Source: Sphingomonas albertensis
GTDB lineage: Bacteria > Pseudomonadota > Alphaproteobacteria > Sphingomonadales > Sphingomonadaceae
Direction: 5' to 3'
Assembly (NCBI RefSeq): GCF_014358075.1
Contig: NZ_JACONT010000035.1
Location: forward strand, 1 to 44,938
DNA length: 44,938 nucleotides
Under the pieces are notes generated by a model. The model was not told where the DNA came from and searched no databases. It saw nothing but the letters and a program-made list of their open reading frames with translations. Positions 15,339 through 30,523 of the stretch are shown piece by piece (the first letter of the stretch is position 1; every line of letters begins with the position of its first letter). Both the position numbers and the translations under genes were made by a program.

Positions 15339-15656
15339 ATGCCCAAGCTTATCGTCGTGACGCGCGAAGGGGAAGAACGCGAGATCATGGGCGAATCCGG
15401 CCTTTCGGTGATGGAAGTCATCCGCGACGCCGGGATCGACGAGATCCTGGCGCTGTGCGGCGGCTGCTGCTCGTGCGCCACCTGCCACGTCCATGTCGAC
15501 CCGGAGTTTGCGGGCAAACTGAAGCCGATCGGGCCCGACGAGGACGATCTGCTCGATTCGACGAGCGATCGCGACGAGTTTTCGCGCCTGTCGTGCCAGA
15601 TCGAGCTGACCGAGGGCTTGGATGGCCTGAAAGTACGGATCGCAGCCGAGGACTGA
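15339..15656 (+). CDS. 2Fe-2S ferredoxin, adrenodoxin type
   Basis: The 105-residue protein has the vertebrate/ISC-type ferredoxin pattern: CX5CX2C as C40, C46 and C49, and C86 in RLSCQIEL, which hold the [2Fe-2S] cluster. [10 protein letters not shown] (65 on) is the usual acidic partner-binding region. Two more cysteines, C43 and C44, lie inside the ligand loop ([10 protein letters not shown]). CGGAGGACAGC before the ATG is a good ribosome-binding site. No isc genes or P450 genes are adjacent, so the electron partner is unknown; it is a lone gene followed by a repeat. Confidence 0.93.
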   Translation: MPKLIVVTREGEEREIMGESGLSVMEVIRDAGIDEILALCGGCCSCATCHVHVDPEFAGKLKPIGPDEDDLLDSTSDRDEFSRLSCQIELTEGLDGLKVRIAAED

Positions 15657-15658
15657 TT

Positions 15659-15812
15659 CCCCCTGTCCCTCGCCCCTCCGGGGAGAGGGAGGGAGGCGCG
15701 CTTGCGCCGGAAGGGAGAGGGGCGTTGGGATGAACCGTCCCGAGCCTCAAGCCCCTCACCCTTCCCACCGCAAGTGCGGCGGGCCCCTTTCCTCTCCCCG
15801 TCGGAGAGAGGG
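15659..15812. repeat. GC-rich palindromic repeat, family D
   Basis: The space between the convergent ferredoxin and rlmB genes is filled by mirrored arms: CTCCGGGGAGAGGGA with GGGAGAGGGGCGTTGGG on the left, and CCCCTCACCCTTCCC with CCTCTCCCCGTCGGAGAG on the right; small hairpins such as GGCGCGCTTGCGCC also occur. Its place between two stops fits a bidirectional terminator. Confidence 0.7.
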
Positions 15813-15820
15813 AATTCAGG

Positions 15821-16564
15821 TCACCGCGTCGTTATCGCATACAGCGCGATCGCTGCGGCGTTCGACACGTTCAGGCTCTCCACCTTCTCCGAGATCGGCA
15901 GTTTCGCCAGTTCGTCGCAATGCTGCTCCGTATTCTGCCGCATGCCTTCGCCCTCGGCGCCGAGCACGATCGCGATGCGCTGCGTGCCCATCGCCTCCGA
16001 CAGCGTCTGCGTCGCGTGGCCGGTCAGCCCGATCCGCCAGAAGCCAGCCGCCGCAATCTCCTCCAGAGCACGCGCAAGGTTCACCACCCGGATCCAAGGC
16101 ACGCTCTCAAGCGCCCCAGACGCAGCCCGCGCGATCGTCCCCGACTCCGGCGGCGCGTTGCGATCTGCGGTCACGATCCCCAGCGCATCGAACGCTGCCG
16201 CAGAGCGCAGGATCGCGCCGACATTGTGCGGATCGGTCACGCCGTCGAGGATCACCAGCGGACGATTGTCGTCCTTGCCGTGCTCCAGCAGATCCGCAAG
16301 CCACATGTCCTCGAGCGGCTCGACCTCGATCACCACGCCCTGGTGCGGCGCGTCTCCCGGCACCAGCCGTGCCAGATCCATCGCCTCGGCATAGGTCACC
16401 GGCACGTCGGCCGGCAGGTCGAACCCGGCCAATGCCTCGCGCGTGCCGAGGATTTTCCGCACCGTGCGCTCCGGATTGGCGAGCGCCGCGCCCACCGCAT
16501 GCTTGCCCCAGAAGCGGGGGCGGCCTGCCGGTGCCTTGCTCGGCCTGTGTCCCTTGCGTGCCAT
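15821..16564 (-). CDS. rlmB: 23S rRNA (guanosine-2'-O)-methyltransferase RlmB (TrmH/SpoU family)
   Basis: The 247-residue SPOUT enzyme methylates G2251 of 23S rRNA in the characterised family member. The N-terminal substrate-binding domain starts RFWGKHAVGAALANPERTV. The C-terminal knotted domain has motif 1 VILDGVTDPHNVGAILRSAA, motif 2 VLGAEGEGMRQN and motif 3 PISEKVESLNVSNAAAIALY. The first 16 residues are basic (RKGHRPSKAPAGRP). It is divergent from tRNA-Tyr. Assignment within the SpoU family rests on overall similarity, so another 2'-O target is possible. Confidence 0.9.
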   Translation of the reverse strand: MARKGHRPSKAPAGRPRFWGKHAVGAALANPERTVRKILGTREALAGFDLPADVPVTYAEAMDLARLVPGDAPHQGVVIEVEPLEDMWLADLLEHGKDDNRPLVILDGVTDPHNVGAILRSAAAFDALGIVTADRNAPPESGTIARAASGALESVPWIRVVNLARALEEIAAAGFWRIGLTGHATQTLSEAMGTQRIAIVLGAEGEGMRQNTEQHCDELAKLPISEKVESLNVSNAAAIALYAITTR

Positions 16565-16658
16565 ATTCGCTCTCTATATCGTGTCTGTGTATGCCGCGTC
16601 CTTGTCGGCATTCGGCCTCTGCGGCAACACCGAAGCGCGAAACTTCGCAAAAGCTGCG

Positions 16659-16687
16659 TTGACACACCGGGCGCGCTTCGCCATTGA
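16659..16687 (+). promoter_or_regulatory. Candidate sigma-70 promoter of tRNA-Tyr
   Basis: An exact TTGACA (16659-16664) is followed after 17 bases by CATTGA (16682-16687). The spacing is ideal and the tRNA begins about 34 bases after the expected start point. The -10 is imperfect. Confidence 0.5.
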
Positions 16688-16727
16688 GCCGCCTCGCTTG
16701 AGAGAGCGACGTTCGCAAGAGCGGCCT

Positions 16728-16814
16728 GGACAGGTGGCCGAGTGGTTAAAGGCAGCAGACTGTAAATCTGCCGGAGTTTCTCCTACGTAGGTTCGAACCC
16801 TACCCTGTCCACCA
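16728..16814 (+). tRNA. tRNA-Tyr (anticodon GTA)
   Basis: The 87-base gene folds as a class II tRNA. The acceptor stem is GGACAGG with CCTGTCC, the anticodon GTA is at 16762-16764 in CAGACTGTAAATCTG, the long variable arm is CCGGAGTTTCTCCTACG, and the T arm carries GGTTCGAACC. The discriminator is A and the CCA end is encoded. The long variable arm and GTA anticodon identify bacterial tRNA-Tyr. Confidence 0.97.
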
Positions 16815-16954
16815 CCGCTCCCGCGCGGTGATGGGTTTACCCAAAATCAAAACATTGATCGACAAGCATCTTTTCCGAGACGGGAAGGAAGTCCGCGTGA
16901 CATCGGCTCGCGGAGGGTTAGGATCACGGCGACCGTAACGATTTCGGAAGCCGC

Positions 16955-19377
<2,423 letters not shown>

Positions 19378-19381
<4 letters not shown>

Positions 19382-21540
19382 AGCCACCCGAAGGCGCCAT
19401 CGTTGCCCTGCTGGAGGGCCGTCACGACGATCCCTTCTCGCTGCTCGGCGTCCACAAAGGCCCGACCGGCGTGTTCGCGCGGGTCTGGCTGCCGGGCGCG
19501 GACACGGCGGAGGCGCACGCACTCGACGGCACCGCGCTCGGTACGCTCCCGCGCATCGACGATCGTGGTCTGTTCGAGGGCCCGATCGACGGCACGCAAC
19601 AGCCGGTGAAATACCATGCGGAGGCGGGCGACACGTCGTGGTGGGTCACCGACCCCTACAGCTTCGGTCCCGTCCTCGGACCGATCGACGACCTGCTCAT
19701 GGCGGAGGGCACGCACCGCCGCCTCCACGACAAGATGGGCGCGCACCTCATAGAGCATGAGGGCGCACAGGGCGTCCACTTCGCGCTCTGGGCGCCGAAT
19801 GCGCAGCGCGTGTCGGTGGTCGGCGACTTCAACGACTGGGACGGCCGCCGCCACGCGATGCGCAAGCGCGGCGACGTCGGCGTGTGGGAGATCTTCATCC
19901 CCGACATCGCCGAATACCGCGCCTACAAGTTCGAGATCGTCGGGCCCGATGGTCAGTTGCAGCCGCTCAAGGCCGACCCGTTCGCCTTCGCCAGCGAACT
20001 CCGCCCCGCCAACGCCTCGATAACGCGGAAGCTTGCGCACGACTGGGCCGACACCGATCACCGGAAACACTGGTCCTCGGTCGATCCGCGCCGCGTGCCG
20101 ATCAGCATCTACGAGGTCCACGCGGGTTCATGGGACCGCGACGCCGATGGCTGGTTCCTGACCTGGGACGCGCTCGCGGATCGACTGATACCGTATGTGG
20201 TCGAGATGGGCTTCACGCACATCGAGTTCCTGCCGATCAGCGAACACCCGTACGACCCGAGCTGGGGCTACCAGACCACCGGCCTCTACGCGCCGTCCGC
20301 GCGCTTCGGCGACGTCGATGGCTTCGCGCGGTTCGTCGATGGCGCGCATCTCGCCGGGATCGGCGTGCTGCTCGACTGGGTGCCGGCGCATTTCCCGACC
20401 GACGCGTTCGGCCTCGCGCATTTCGACGGCACCGCGCTGTACGAGCACGAGGACCCACGGCTCGGCTTCCACCCAGACTGGAACACCGCGATCTACAATT
20501 TCGGCCGGCGCGAAGTCGCGTCGTTCCTCGTCAACAACGCGCTGTTCTGGGCCGAGCGCTATCATATCGATGGCCTGCGCGTGGATGCGGTCGCATCGAT
20601 GCTGTACCGCGATTATTCGCGCAAGGCCGGCGAATGGATCCCCAACGAGCAAGGCGGCCGCGAGAATTGGGAAGCCGTCGCCTTCCTCCGTGACATGAAC
20701 CGTGAGATCTACGGCCAGCACCCCGGCGTCTTCACGATCGCCGAGGAATCGACCTCGTGGCCGGGCGTCTCCGCACCGGTCGGCGACGACGGCAAGAGCG
20801 GCGGCTTGGGCTTCGGGTTCAAGTGGAACATGGGCTTCATGCACGACACGCTCCAGTACATGGCGCGCGATCCGCTGCACCGGAAGCATCATCATGGCGA
20901 GATCAATTTCGGCCTCGTGTACGCGTTCAGCGAGAATTTCGTCCTGCCGCTCAGCCATGACGAGGTCGTCCACGGCAAGGGTTCGCTGCTGACCAAGATG
21001 CCCGGCGACGACTGGCAGCAATTCGCCAATCTGCGCGCCTATTACACGTTCATGTGGGGCTATCCGGGCAAGAAGCTGCTCTTCATGGGGCAGGAATTCG
21101 CGCAACGCCGGGAGTGGTCCGAGGACCGCGCGCTCGACTGGGACCTGCGCAACGCGCGCAGTCACGAGGGCATCCGCAACCTCGTCCGCGACCTCAACAC
21201 CGTGTACCGCGAGAAGCCCGCGCTCCACGCCCGCGACTGCGAGGCGGAAGGGTTCGAATGGCTGATCGCCGACGACGCCGCCAATTCGGTGTTCGCCTGG
21301 CTGCGCAAGGCCCCCGGCGCAAAGCCGGTCGCGATCATCGCCAACATGACGCCGATCGCGCGCGCGCCGTACCGCATCCCGCTGCCGATCGATGGTCGCT
21401 GGTGCGAGATCATCAACAGCGACGCACATGAATATTGGGGCAGCGGGCTCGGCAATCTTGGCGGTGTCGTCGCGCAGGACGGTGCGGCCTGGGTCACCTT
21501 GCCCCCGCTCGCGACGATCATGCTGGAGTTCGAAGAGTAA
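19378..21540 (+). CDS. glgB: 1,4-alpha-glucan branching enzyme
   Basis: The 720-residue GH13 enzyme makes alpha-1,6 branches in glycogen. An N-terminal CBM48-like domain ([20 protein letters not shown]) precedes the barrel. Barrel motifs include [23 protein letters not shown] with nucleophile D403, [12 protein letters not shown] with the acid E456, and [15 protein letters not shown]. The start is the GTG in ATGTGA, overlapping the glgP stop by three bases, followed by [19 protein letters not shown]; no closer ATG exists. The length is close to the E. coli enzyme. Confidence 0.96.
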
Positions 21541-21542
21541 CG

Positions 21543-21570
21543 CGATCTGGCAGGCATCGGAACCAGATCG
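21543..21570 (+). other. Stem-loop between glgB and glgC
   Basis: CGATCTGG (21543-21550) pairs with CCAGATCG (21563-21570) around a 12-base loop, just after the glgB stop. An AT-rich stretch (GTTATTAATAC) follows before glgC. It could be a processing site or a weak attenuator; there is no U-tract. Confidence 0.4.
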
Positions 21571-21622
21571 GGGTTGCCGGACGTTATTAATACGACCTGA
21601 TAACAGAGACTGGAGAGCGAAA

Positions 21623-22885
21623 ATGGTAGAACGGCGAGGACAGCCTCTCGCGCGCGACGCAATGGCGTACGTGCTGGCAGGCGGCCGTGGTAGCCGTTTG
21701 ATGGAACTGACCGATACGCGCGCGAAACCTGCGGTGTATTTCGGCGGCAAGGCGCGCATCATCGATTTCGCGCTGTCTAACGCGATCAATTCCGGCATCC
21801 GACGGATCGGCGTCGCGACGCAGTACAAGGCGCATTCGCTCATCCGCCACCTCCAGAGCGGCTGGAACTTCCTGCGCTCGGAACGCAACGAGAGCTTCGA
21901 CATCCTGCCTGCGTCGCAGCGCATCAGCGAGTTTCAATGGTACGAGGGCACTGCGGATGCCGTGTACCAGAACATCGACATCATCGAGAGCCACGCGCCC
22001 GAATACATGGTCATCCTGGCGGGCGATCACATCTACAAGATGGATTACGAGCTGATCCTGCAACAGCATTGCGAGACCGGCGCGGACGTCACCATCGCCT
22101 GCCTCGAAGTGCCGCGGATGGAGGCGGTCGCGTTCGGCGTGATGGCGGTCGACGAGCACGACAACGTCACCGCGTTCGTCGAGAAACCCGCTGATCCGCC
22201 CGCAATTCCCGGCAACCCGGACATCGCGCTGGCATCGATGGGAATCTATGTTTTCCACACCAAATTGCTGTTCGACGAACTACGCCGCGATGCCGAGACG
22301 CCCGGATCCTCGCGCGATTTCGGCAAGGACATCATCCCGTACCTCGTCAAGCACGGCAAGGCGGTCGCGCACCGCTTCTCCGACAGCTGCGTCCGCTCGG
22401 GGCTAGAGGTCGAGGCCTATTGGCGCGACGTCGGTACGGTCGACGCGTATTGGGAGGCGAACATCGACCTCACCGACGTCGTACCCAAGCTCGACCTCTA
22501 CGACCGCAGCTGGCCGCTCTGGACCTATTCGGAGGTCACCCCGCCCGCGAAGTTCGTCCACGCCGACGACGGCCGCCGCGGCGAGGCGGTGTCGAGCCTC
22601 GTGTCGGGCGACTGCATCATCTCCGGCTCCTCGATCCACCGCAGCCTGATCTTCACTGGCACCCGAGCACACAGCTATTCGATGCTCGATCAAGCGGTGA
22701 TCCTCCCGCACTGCGTGATCGGTCGCGGTGCGCGGTTGTCGAAGGTGGTCGTCGATCGCGGCGTGGAGATTCCCGACGGCCTAGTGGTTGGAGAGGATGC
22801 GGAGCTCGACGCGCAACGCTTCCGCCGCACCGACAGTGGTGTGGTGCTGGTAACCAAATCCATGATCGACCGGCTTACGGCATGA
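21623..22885 (+). CDS. glgC: Glucose-1-phosphate adenylyltransferase
   Basis: The 420-residue enzyme makes ADP-glucose, the controlled step of bacterial glycogen synthesis. [20 protein letters not shown] carries the nucleotide-binding and allosteric motif, followed by [20 protein letters not shown] and [27 protein letters not shown] and FVEKPADPP are also typical. The C-terminal beta-helix has [20 protein letters not shown]. The ATG at 21623 follows TGGAGAGCGAAA, while the frame open upstream overlaps glgB and is not used. Confidence 0.96.
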   Translation: MVERRGQPLARDAMAYVLAGGRGSRLMELTDTRAKPAVYFGGKARIIDFALSNAINSGIRRIGVATQYKAHSLIRHLQSGWNFLRSERNESFDILPASQRISEFQWYEGTADAVYQNIDIIESHAPEYMVILAGDHIYKMDYELILQQHCETGADVTIACLEVPRMEAVAFGVMAVDEHDNVTAFVEKPADPPAIPGNPDIALASMGIYVFHTKLLFDELRRDAETPGSSRDFGKDIIPYLVKHGKAVAHRFSDSCVRSGLEVEAYWRDVGTVDAYWEANIDLTDVVPKLDLYDRSWPLWTYSEVTPPAKFVHADDGRRGEAVSSLVSGDCIISGSSIHRSLIFTGTRAHSYSMLDQAVILPHCVIGRGARLSKVVVDRGVEIPDGLVVGEDAELDAQRFRRTDSGVVLVTKSMIDRLTA

Positions 22886-22895
22886 TGACCAACAC

Positions 22896-23053
22896 AAATC
22901 CTCCCCGGCACGGGGAGGGGGACCGTTCGCCATCGGCGAAGGGTGGAGGGGGCTCACCGCAAGCGTACCATCTGCGATCGAGGGCGGACCGTCTGTGGAA
23001 GCCCCCCTCCACCATGCGATGCATGGTCCCCCTCCCCGTGCCGGGGAGGATTT
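22896..23053. repeat. Palindromic repeat, family A (29-base perfect arms)
   Basis: The outer arms 22896-22924 and 23025-23053 are perfect reverse complements over 29 bases (left starts AAATCCTCCCCGGCACGGGG). Inside, GAAGGGTGGAGGGGGCT and GCCCCCCTCCACCATGCGAT extend the pairing with interruptions. Each outer arm alone also folds as a CTCCCCGGCACGGGGAG-type hairpin. The right arm ends one base before the glgA ATG and contains its GGGGAGGA ribosome-binding site. Confidence 0.92.
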
Positions 23054-23054
23054 A

Positions 23055-26115
<3,061 letters not shown>

Positions 26116-26116
<1 letters not shown>

Positions 26117-27645
26117 TGCGCCGTTACGGCCTGCTCGCGCTATCGACCCTGCTGGTCGCGGCAGCGCCTGCGCCGCAATCGCCTGCGCAGATGTTCGGCC
26201 CGCTGTACAAGGCGGTGCAGATGCGCGGGCTGTTCCCGGACTCGAAGACCTTCGCCGATGCGACGCCCAAGCGGCCGGCGAAGGCGATCCTCGCCGACTA
26301 TGCCAAATGCCGCTGCGATGCAGAGCCTGCGCTGCGCCGGTTCGTCGCAGCGAACTTCACGATCCCGACGACGCCCGCCGCGCCACCATCGGCCGAGCGG
26401 CTGACGCTGAAGGCGCACATCGACGCGCTCTGGCCGCAACTGACGCGCACACAGACGAGCGTCCCCGCCGGCTCCTCCGCGTTGACCCTGCCGAAGCGCT
26501 ACGTCGTCCCCGGCGGCCGCTTCCGCGAGATGTATTATTGGGACAGCTATTTCACGATGCTCGGCGTCCAGCGCTCCGGGCGGCAGGATCTGGTCGAGGA
26601 CATGGTGGTCGATTTCGGCAGCCTGATCGACCGCTACGGCCATATCCCCAACGGCACGCGCACTTACTATCTCAGCCGCTCGCAACCGCCGTTCTTCTAC
26701 CTGATCGCCGGCCTGTCGCGCGATCCCAGGACGCTCGCCACCCGTACCCGCCAGCTTCGCGTCGAACACGCATTCTGGATGGCCGGCGCCGAAACGCTCA
26801 AGCCCGGCCAGCAATCGCGCCGCGCAGTCCGCCTGTCCGACGGCGCACTGCTCAACCGCTACTGGGACGACCGCGACGATCCCCGCGACGAAAGCTACCG
26901 CGAGGACGCCGAACTCGCCGACCGTACGCCGTCGCGCAACCGCGGCGAACTCTTCCGTGACCTGAGGGCAGCGGCGGAAAGCGGCTGGGACTTCTCGTCG
27001 CGCTGGCTCGCCGACGGCCGCACGCTCGCGACGATCCGCACCACCCGGCTCGCGCCGGTCGACCTCAACAGCCTAATGGTCGGCATGGAGCAGGCGATCG
27101 CCGCGAACTGCCGGACGCTCGGCGACACCGCGTGCGCGACATCCTACGCGGCGCGCGCGACCACCCGCGTGGCAGCGATCCGCAAGCACCTGTGGAACGG
27201 CCGGTTCTTCGCCGACTACGACCTCGACACCAACCGCGCGAGCGACTTCGTCAGCGCCGCGATGGCGTTCCCGCTGTTCGCCAAGGTCGCCACACCCGAT
27301 CAGGCACGCGCGACCGCCACCGCACTCCGCCCGTTCGTCGGCGAAGGCGGCTTGCGCACGACGCTGATCGGCAGCGGCCAGCAATGGGACGATCCCAATG
27401 GCTGGGCGCCGCTGCAATGGATCGCGATCCAGGGCCTGCGCGGCTACGGCGAAACTGCGCTTGCCGACCGGGTCACCAGGGCTTGGCTCGCGTCGGTCGA
27501 TCGCGAATATCAGGCTAGCGGCAAGCTGCCGGAGAAATACGACGTGGTCGAGCGCAAGCCGGGCGGCGGCGGCGAATATCCCAACCAGGACGGCTTCGGC
27601 TGGACCAACGGGGTCACGCGCGCGCTGATGGCGGATCGCCCATGA
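26116..27645 (+). CDS. treA: Periplasmic alpha,alpha-trehalase (GH37)
   Basis: The 509-residue enzyme splits trehalose to two glucoses. A signal peptide (RRYGLLALSTLLVAAAPA) predicts export, so it would act in the periplasm. Both trehalase signatures are present: PGGRFREMYYWDSYF from residue 132 and QWDDPNGWAP at 423-432. ESGWDFSSRW carries the general acid Asp, and GGEYPNQDGFGWTNGV carries the base Glu near the C terminus. The start shares one base with the pgm stop. An exported trehalase at the end of a cytoplasmic glycogen operon is notable. Confidence 0.94.
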
Positions 27646-28472
27646 CGCGCCGCCGCAGCGCGCTCTACATGCCCGCGTCCAATGCGCGGGCGATCGCCAA
27701 GGCGCGAACGCTCGATTGCGATGTCGTCATCCTCGACCTGGAGGATGCAGTCGCGCCGGAAGAGAAACCCGCGGCGCGCGACCGGGTCGTCGAGGCGGTG
27801 CGCGAAGGCGGGTCCGGCGCGCGTGAGCTTGTCGTGCGGATCAACGGCCTCGGCACGCCGTGGTACGCGGACGACATCGCCGCGGTGCGCGGCATGGGCG
27901 TCGACGCCGTGCTCGTACCCAAAGTGTCGTACCCGTCCGATCTGGAGGCAATCCGCGTGTCGCTGGGCGAGGCGGGCCCGCCGATCTGGGCGATGATCGA
28001 GACCTGTGCCGCGATCCTGTCGCTGCCGGCCCTGTCGCAAGCGGCTTGGGGGTCACGGCTGACGGCGCTGATCGCCGGTACCAACGATCTCGCCAAGGAC
28101 ATGCGGTGCCGTCCCGGGGCGGATCGCACCCCGCTGATCCCCGCGCTCGCGGCAACCGTCATGGCGGCGAGAGCGGCTGGAATCGTGGCGCTGGACGGCG
28201 TCTGCAACGCGCTCGACGACCCTGCGCGCTTCGCGGCCGAGTGCGCTCAGGGCGCGATGCTGGGGTTCGACGGGAAGACGTTGATCCATCCTTCGCAGAT
28301 CGACGCGGCGAACGCGGGTTTTGGTCCGAGCGAGGACGAACTGGCGTGGGCGCGGGCGATCGTGGCGGCATTTGCCAAGCCGGAGAATGCGGACAAGGGC
28401 GCGATTCGGCTGGATGGCCAGATGGTCGAGCGCCTGCATCTGGCCGAGGCGGAAGCGATGCTGGCACGCTGA
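27642..28472 (+). CDS. CitE-like CoA ester lyase (HpcH/HpaI family)
   Basis: The 276-residue protein starts RRRSALYMPASNARAIAKAR and has VVILDLEDAVAPEEKPAAR, VRINGLGTPWYADD, DAVLVPKVSYPSDLE, MIETCAAILSLP and GFDGKTLIHPSQID, all typical of CitE-like single-subunit lyases (citramalyl-, malyl- or beta-methylmalyl-CoA lyases and thioesterases). The metal ligands would be Glu in MIET and Asp in GTNDLAKD. The start overlaps the trehalase stop (ATGA). Specificity cannot be read from sequence, and no citrate lyase CitD/CitF genes are near. Its link to glycogen metabolism is unclear. Confidence 0.88.
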   Translation: MTRRRSALYMPASNARAIAKARTLDCDVVILDLEDAVAPEEKPAARDRVVEAVREGGSGARELVVRINGLGTPWYADDIAAVRGMGVDAVLVPKVSYPSDLEAIRVSLGEAGPPIWAMIETCAAILSLPALSQAAWGSRLTALIAGTNDLAKDMRCRPGADRTPLIPALAATVMAARAAGIVALDGVCNALDDPARFAAECAQGAMLGFDGKTLIHPSQIDAANAGFGPSEDELAWARAIVAAFAKPENADKGAIRLDGQMVERLHLAEAEAMLAR

Positions 28473-28485
28473 GGCAGACTTTATT

Positions 28486-28602
28486 CCTCCCCTGCAAGGG
28501 GAGGTGGCAGTCCGCAGGACTGACGGAGGGGTATCGCGCTGTCGAGAGGGTGTCACCCCTCCGTCTGGCAATCGCCAGCCACCTCCCCTTACAGGGCAGG
28601 AG
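28486..28602. repeat. Palindromic intergenic repeat, family E
   Basis: Outer arms CCTCCCCTGCAAGGGGAGGT (left) and ACCTCCCCTTACAGGGCAGG (right) and inner arms GACTGACGGAGGGGT and ACCCCTCCGTCTGGC face each other. It lies between the convergent CitE-like gene and the small basic protein gene, where it could end both transcripts. Confidence 0.8.
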
Positions 28603-28613
28603 CGAAGACTTGG

Positions 28614-28907
28614 TTAGCCGTTTGCCTTCTTCCGCCGGGTCTCCCAACCCTTCTTCGCCGCAGCAGACTTCGCCGCCCCGCTACGCCCCGCCGCCTGCTT
28701 CCCACCACTCCGCGCCGATGCCTGCGTATCAGGCTTGCCCCGACCCGAGCCGGACTTGTTGCCCCCTCCCGAATCCTTGTTCACCGTAGCCCAGGCCCGC
28801 GCCTCGGCCTCGGGCTCGGGAACACCCTTCGCCTCATAGCCATCCGCGATGTGCGCGGCCTTGCGCTTCTGCTTGTCGGTATACGCGTCCTTGTCGCCCT
28901 GTGGCAT
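28614..28907 (-). CDS. Small basic Lys/Ser/Ala-rich protein
   Basis: The 97-residue protein begins MPQGDKDAYTDKQKRKAAHI and continues with YEAKGVPEPEAEARAWATVN, then a low-complexity tail (GGGNKSGSGRGKP ... AKSAAAKKGWETRRKKANG). This pattern is common in proteobacterial genomes and is sometimes annotated as a plasmid stabilization protein, without evidence of that role. The tail looks histone- or nucleic-acid-binding-like. It is read from its own start, 64 bases downstream of the lipoprotein gene on the same strand. Confidence 0.75.
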   Translation of the reverse strand: MPQGDKDAYTDKQKRKAAHIADGYEAKGVPEPEAEARAWATVNKDSGGGNKSGSGRGKPDTQASARSGGKQAAGRSGAAKSAAAKKGWETRRKKANG

Positions 28908-28970
28908 CGCCGCTCTCCTCGTCAGAGAGCCTCAACGCTCAAAGCGGCGCCACGTTCAGAGCAACAGCGT

Positions 28971-29552
28971 TCAGCGGCCGATCCAGTCCGCCACTTCGGT
29001 CGCCACCTGGTTCGCCGCCTGGTTGATCCCGGCCGCAGCCGAGGTCGCATCGATCGCCGACACCGGCACGCGCGCCTCGAAGCGGCGCTTCTCGACCGAC
29101 GTCTTGCCCGCGCGCATCAGCGATGCGTCGTAGGTCACGACCGCCTCGCGAGTCGTCGCATCGAGCCCGAACGACCGCAGCTCGCCACCAAGCAACCCGC
29201 CCGGGTCGCCGATCGACTGCGCCGTCGACAGCACGACGAGCCCGGTTCGCGACGAGACCGTATCCGACACCAGCCGTGCGAACAGGCGCGCCGGCGGCTC
29301 CGCCCACTGCGCGTCGGTGACGTACGCGATCGAGGTCGGCGTGGCCTGCACCGGCACGCGCGCGGTTGCGAGCGACTGCGGGACGACCGGCGTCTGGATC
29401 GTGATCGACTTGGCGGTCGCCGAATCCTGGTTCTGACCGACCGGCACCGACGAAACGCTCGTCAGCGTCAGCAGCGTGGGGGGCGGTTTCGCGCCGAAAC
29501 TGATGCACCCGGCGAGTGGCAGCATCGCGATCAGGATGAGCGGTGTCTTCAT
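28971..29552 (-). CDS. MCE transporter auxiliary lipoprotein (PqiC/YmbA-like)
   Basis: The 193-residue protein has a lipoprotein signal: MKTPLILIAMLPLAGC with lipobox LAGC, so Cys16 is lipidated. It then reads ISFGAKPPPTLLTLT, the start typical of the ABC-type transport auxiliary (PqiC-like) domain, followed by QTPVVPQSLATARVPVQ and RLVSDTVSSRTGLVV. In such systems it sits in the outer membrane. I chose the ATG at 29552 rather than the GTG four codons upstream because GTGAGG lies before it. It ends the four-gene MCE operon. Confidence 0.87.
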   Translation of the reverse strand: MKTPLILIAMLPLAGCISFGAKPPPTLLTLTSVSSVPVGQNQDSATAKSITIQTPVVPQSLATARVPVQATPTSIAYVTDAQWAEPPARLFARLVSDTVSSRTGLVVLSTAQSIGDPGGLLGGELRSFGLDATTREAVVTYDASLMRAGKTSVEKRRFEARVPVSAIDATSAAAGINQAANQVATEVADWIGR

Positions 29553-29560
29553 GGCGTGCC

Positions 29561-30523
29561 TCACTTACCCTTGTAATCCGGGAGCTTCTGCTGCCCGATC
29601 AGTGAACTCGCACCTTGCTGGTCGACCTTTTCGGCGACCGACGAGAGCGCCGCGGCAGTCGTACGCAGGTCGTGGACCAGACGGTTGGCCTCGGGGATGG
29701 TCGTCTTCGAGAACGCCTGCAGGCCCGGCCGCGCGTCGCCGATCGCGGCGTTGAGCGTCTCGGCGCTCTGCTGCGCAGACGTGATCGCCTTGTTCAGGTT
29801 CGCCATCGCCGGCTTCACATCCTCGGACAGGACGCCGTTGGTGGTCTTGGCGAGCACGCCGAACTGCTGCGCGGCGTCGCCCGCCTGCTGGATCGCGACG
29901 CGGGTCTGCGCGAGCGTCGCGGCGATCTCCGGACCACGATCGGCGAGCGCATCGGTCAGCCGATTGGTGTTCTCCAGGATCCCGGCGATCGACGCCTGGT
30001 TACGGTCGGTCAGTAGCCCGGTCAGCCGCTCGGTCAGCGTCGACAGGCGCTCGAGCAACTGCGGTGCCGAGTTCAGGATCGCGCCGAGGCCGCCCTGCTT
30101 GGTCGGAATGACCGGCACGCCGTACGGGCAAGGCTGGCCATTGACATCGGGGCAGGAGACTGCGGGCGCGCCTTTACGCGCACCATCGAGCGACACCTGG
30201 CTGACGCCGGTGAAGCCGACGCCCGAGATCGACGCGGTCGTGCCCTGCAGCACCGGAGTCTCGTCGTTGACGCTGATCCGGACGCGGACGAACTGCGGAT
30301 CGTTCTTCCACAGCGAGATCGTCTTCACCTGTCCCGACGGCACGCCCGAGAACACGACGGCAGAGCCGCGCGCGAGCCCGTCGACCGACTGGCGGAAGAA
30401 GATGTCGTATTCCTTCTCTTCCTTGCCGCCCAGCCGCGCGATCCACACGGTGAACAGTGCCAGCAGGGCCAGCAGGATCAGCACGACGGCGCCGACTAGG
30501 ACGTGGTTCGAACGGGTTTCCAT
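29561..30523 (-). CDS. mlaD: MCE family protein (MlaD-like lipid-transport subunit)
   Basis: The 320-residue protein has one N-terminal membrane helix (HVLVGAVVLILLALLALFTV) and an MCE domain (YDIFFRQSVDGLARGSAVVF, GVPSGQVKTI, SISGVGFTGVSQVSLDG). The long C-terminal region (from about 150) is predicted helical, with heptad-like LLERLSTLTERLTGLL and LNAAIGDARPGLQAF. Such proteins form rings or tubes that pass phospholipid between membranes. The start overlaps the ATPase stop by one base. It is longer than E. coli MlaD, as in alphaproteobacterial forms. Confidence 0.9.
   Translation of the reverse strand: METRSNHVLVGAVVLILLALLALFTVWIARLGGKEEKEYDIFFRQSVDGLARGSAVVFSGVPSGQVKTISLWKNDPQFVRVRISVNDETPVLQGTTASISGVGFTGVSQVSLDGARKGAPAVSCPDVNGQPCPYGVPVIPTKQGGLGAILNSAPQLLERLSTLTERLTGLLTDRNQASIAGILENTNRLTDALADRGPEIAATLAQTRVAIQQAGDAAQQFGVLAKTTNGVLSEDVKPAMANLNKAITSAQQSAETLNAAIGDARPGLQAFSKTTIPEANRLVHDLRTTAAALSSVAEKVDQQGASSLIGQQKLPDYKGK

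Noticed and set aside
22896..23053. CRISPR array
   Set aside because: The repeated blocks in the window are inverted palindromes with two arms each, not direct repeats with regular spacers, and no cas genes are present.
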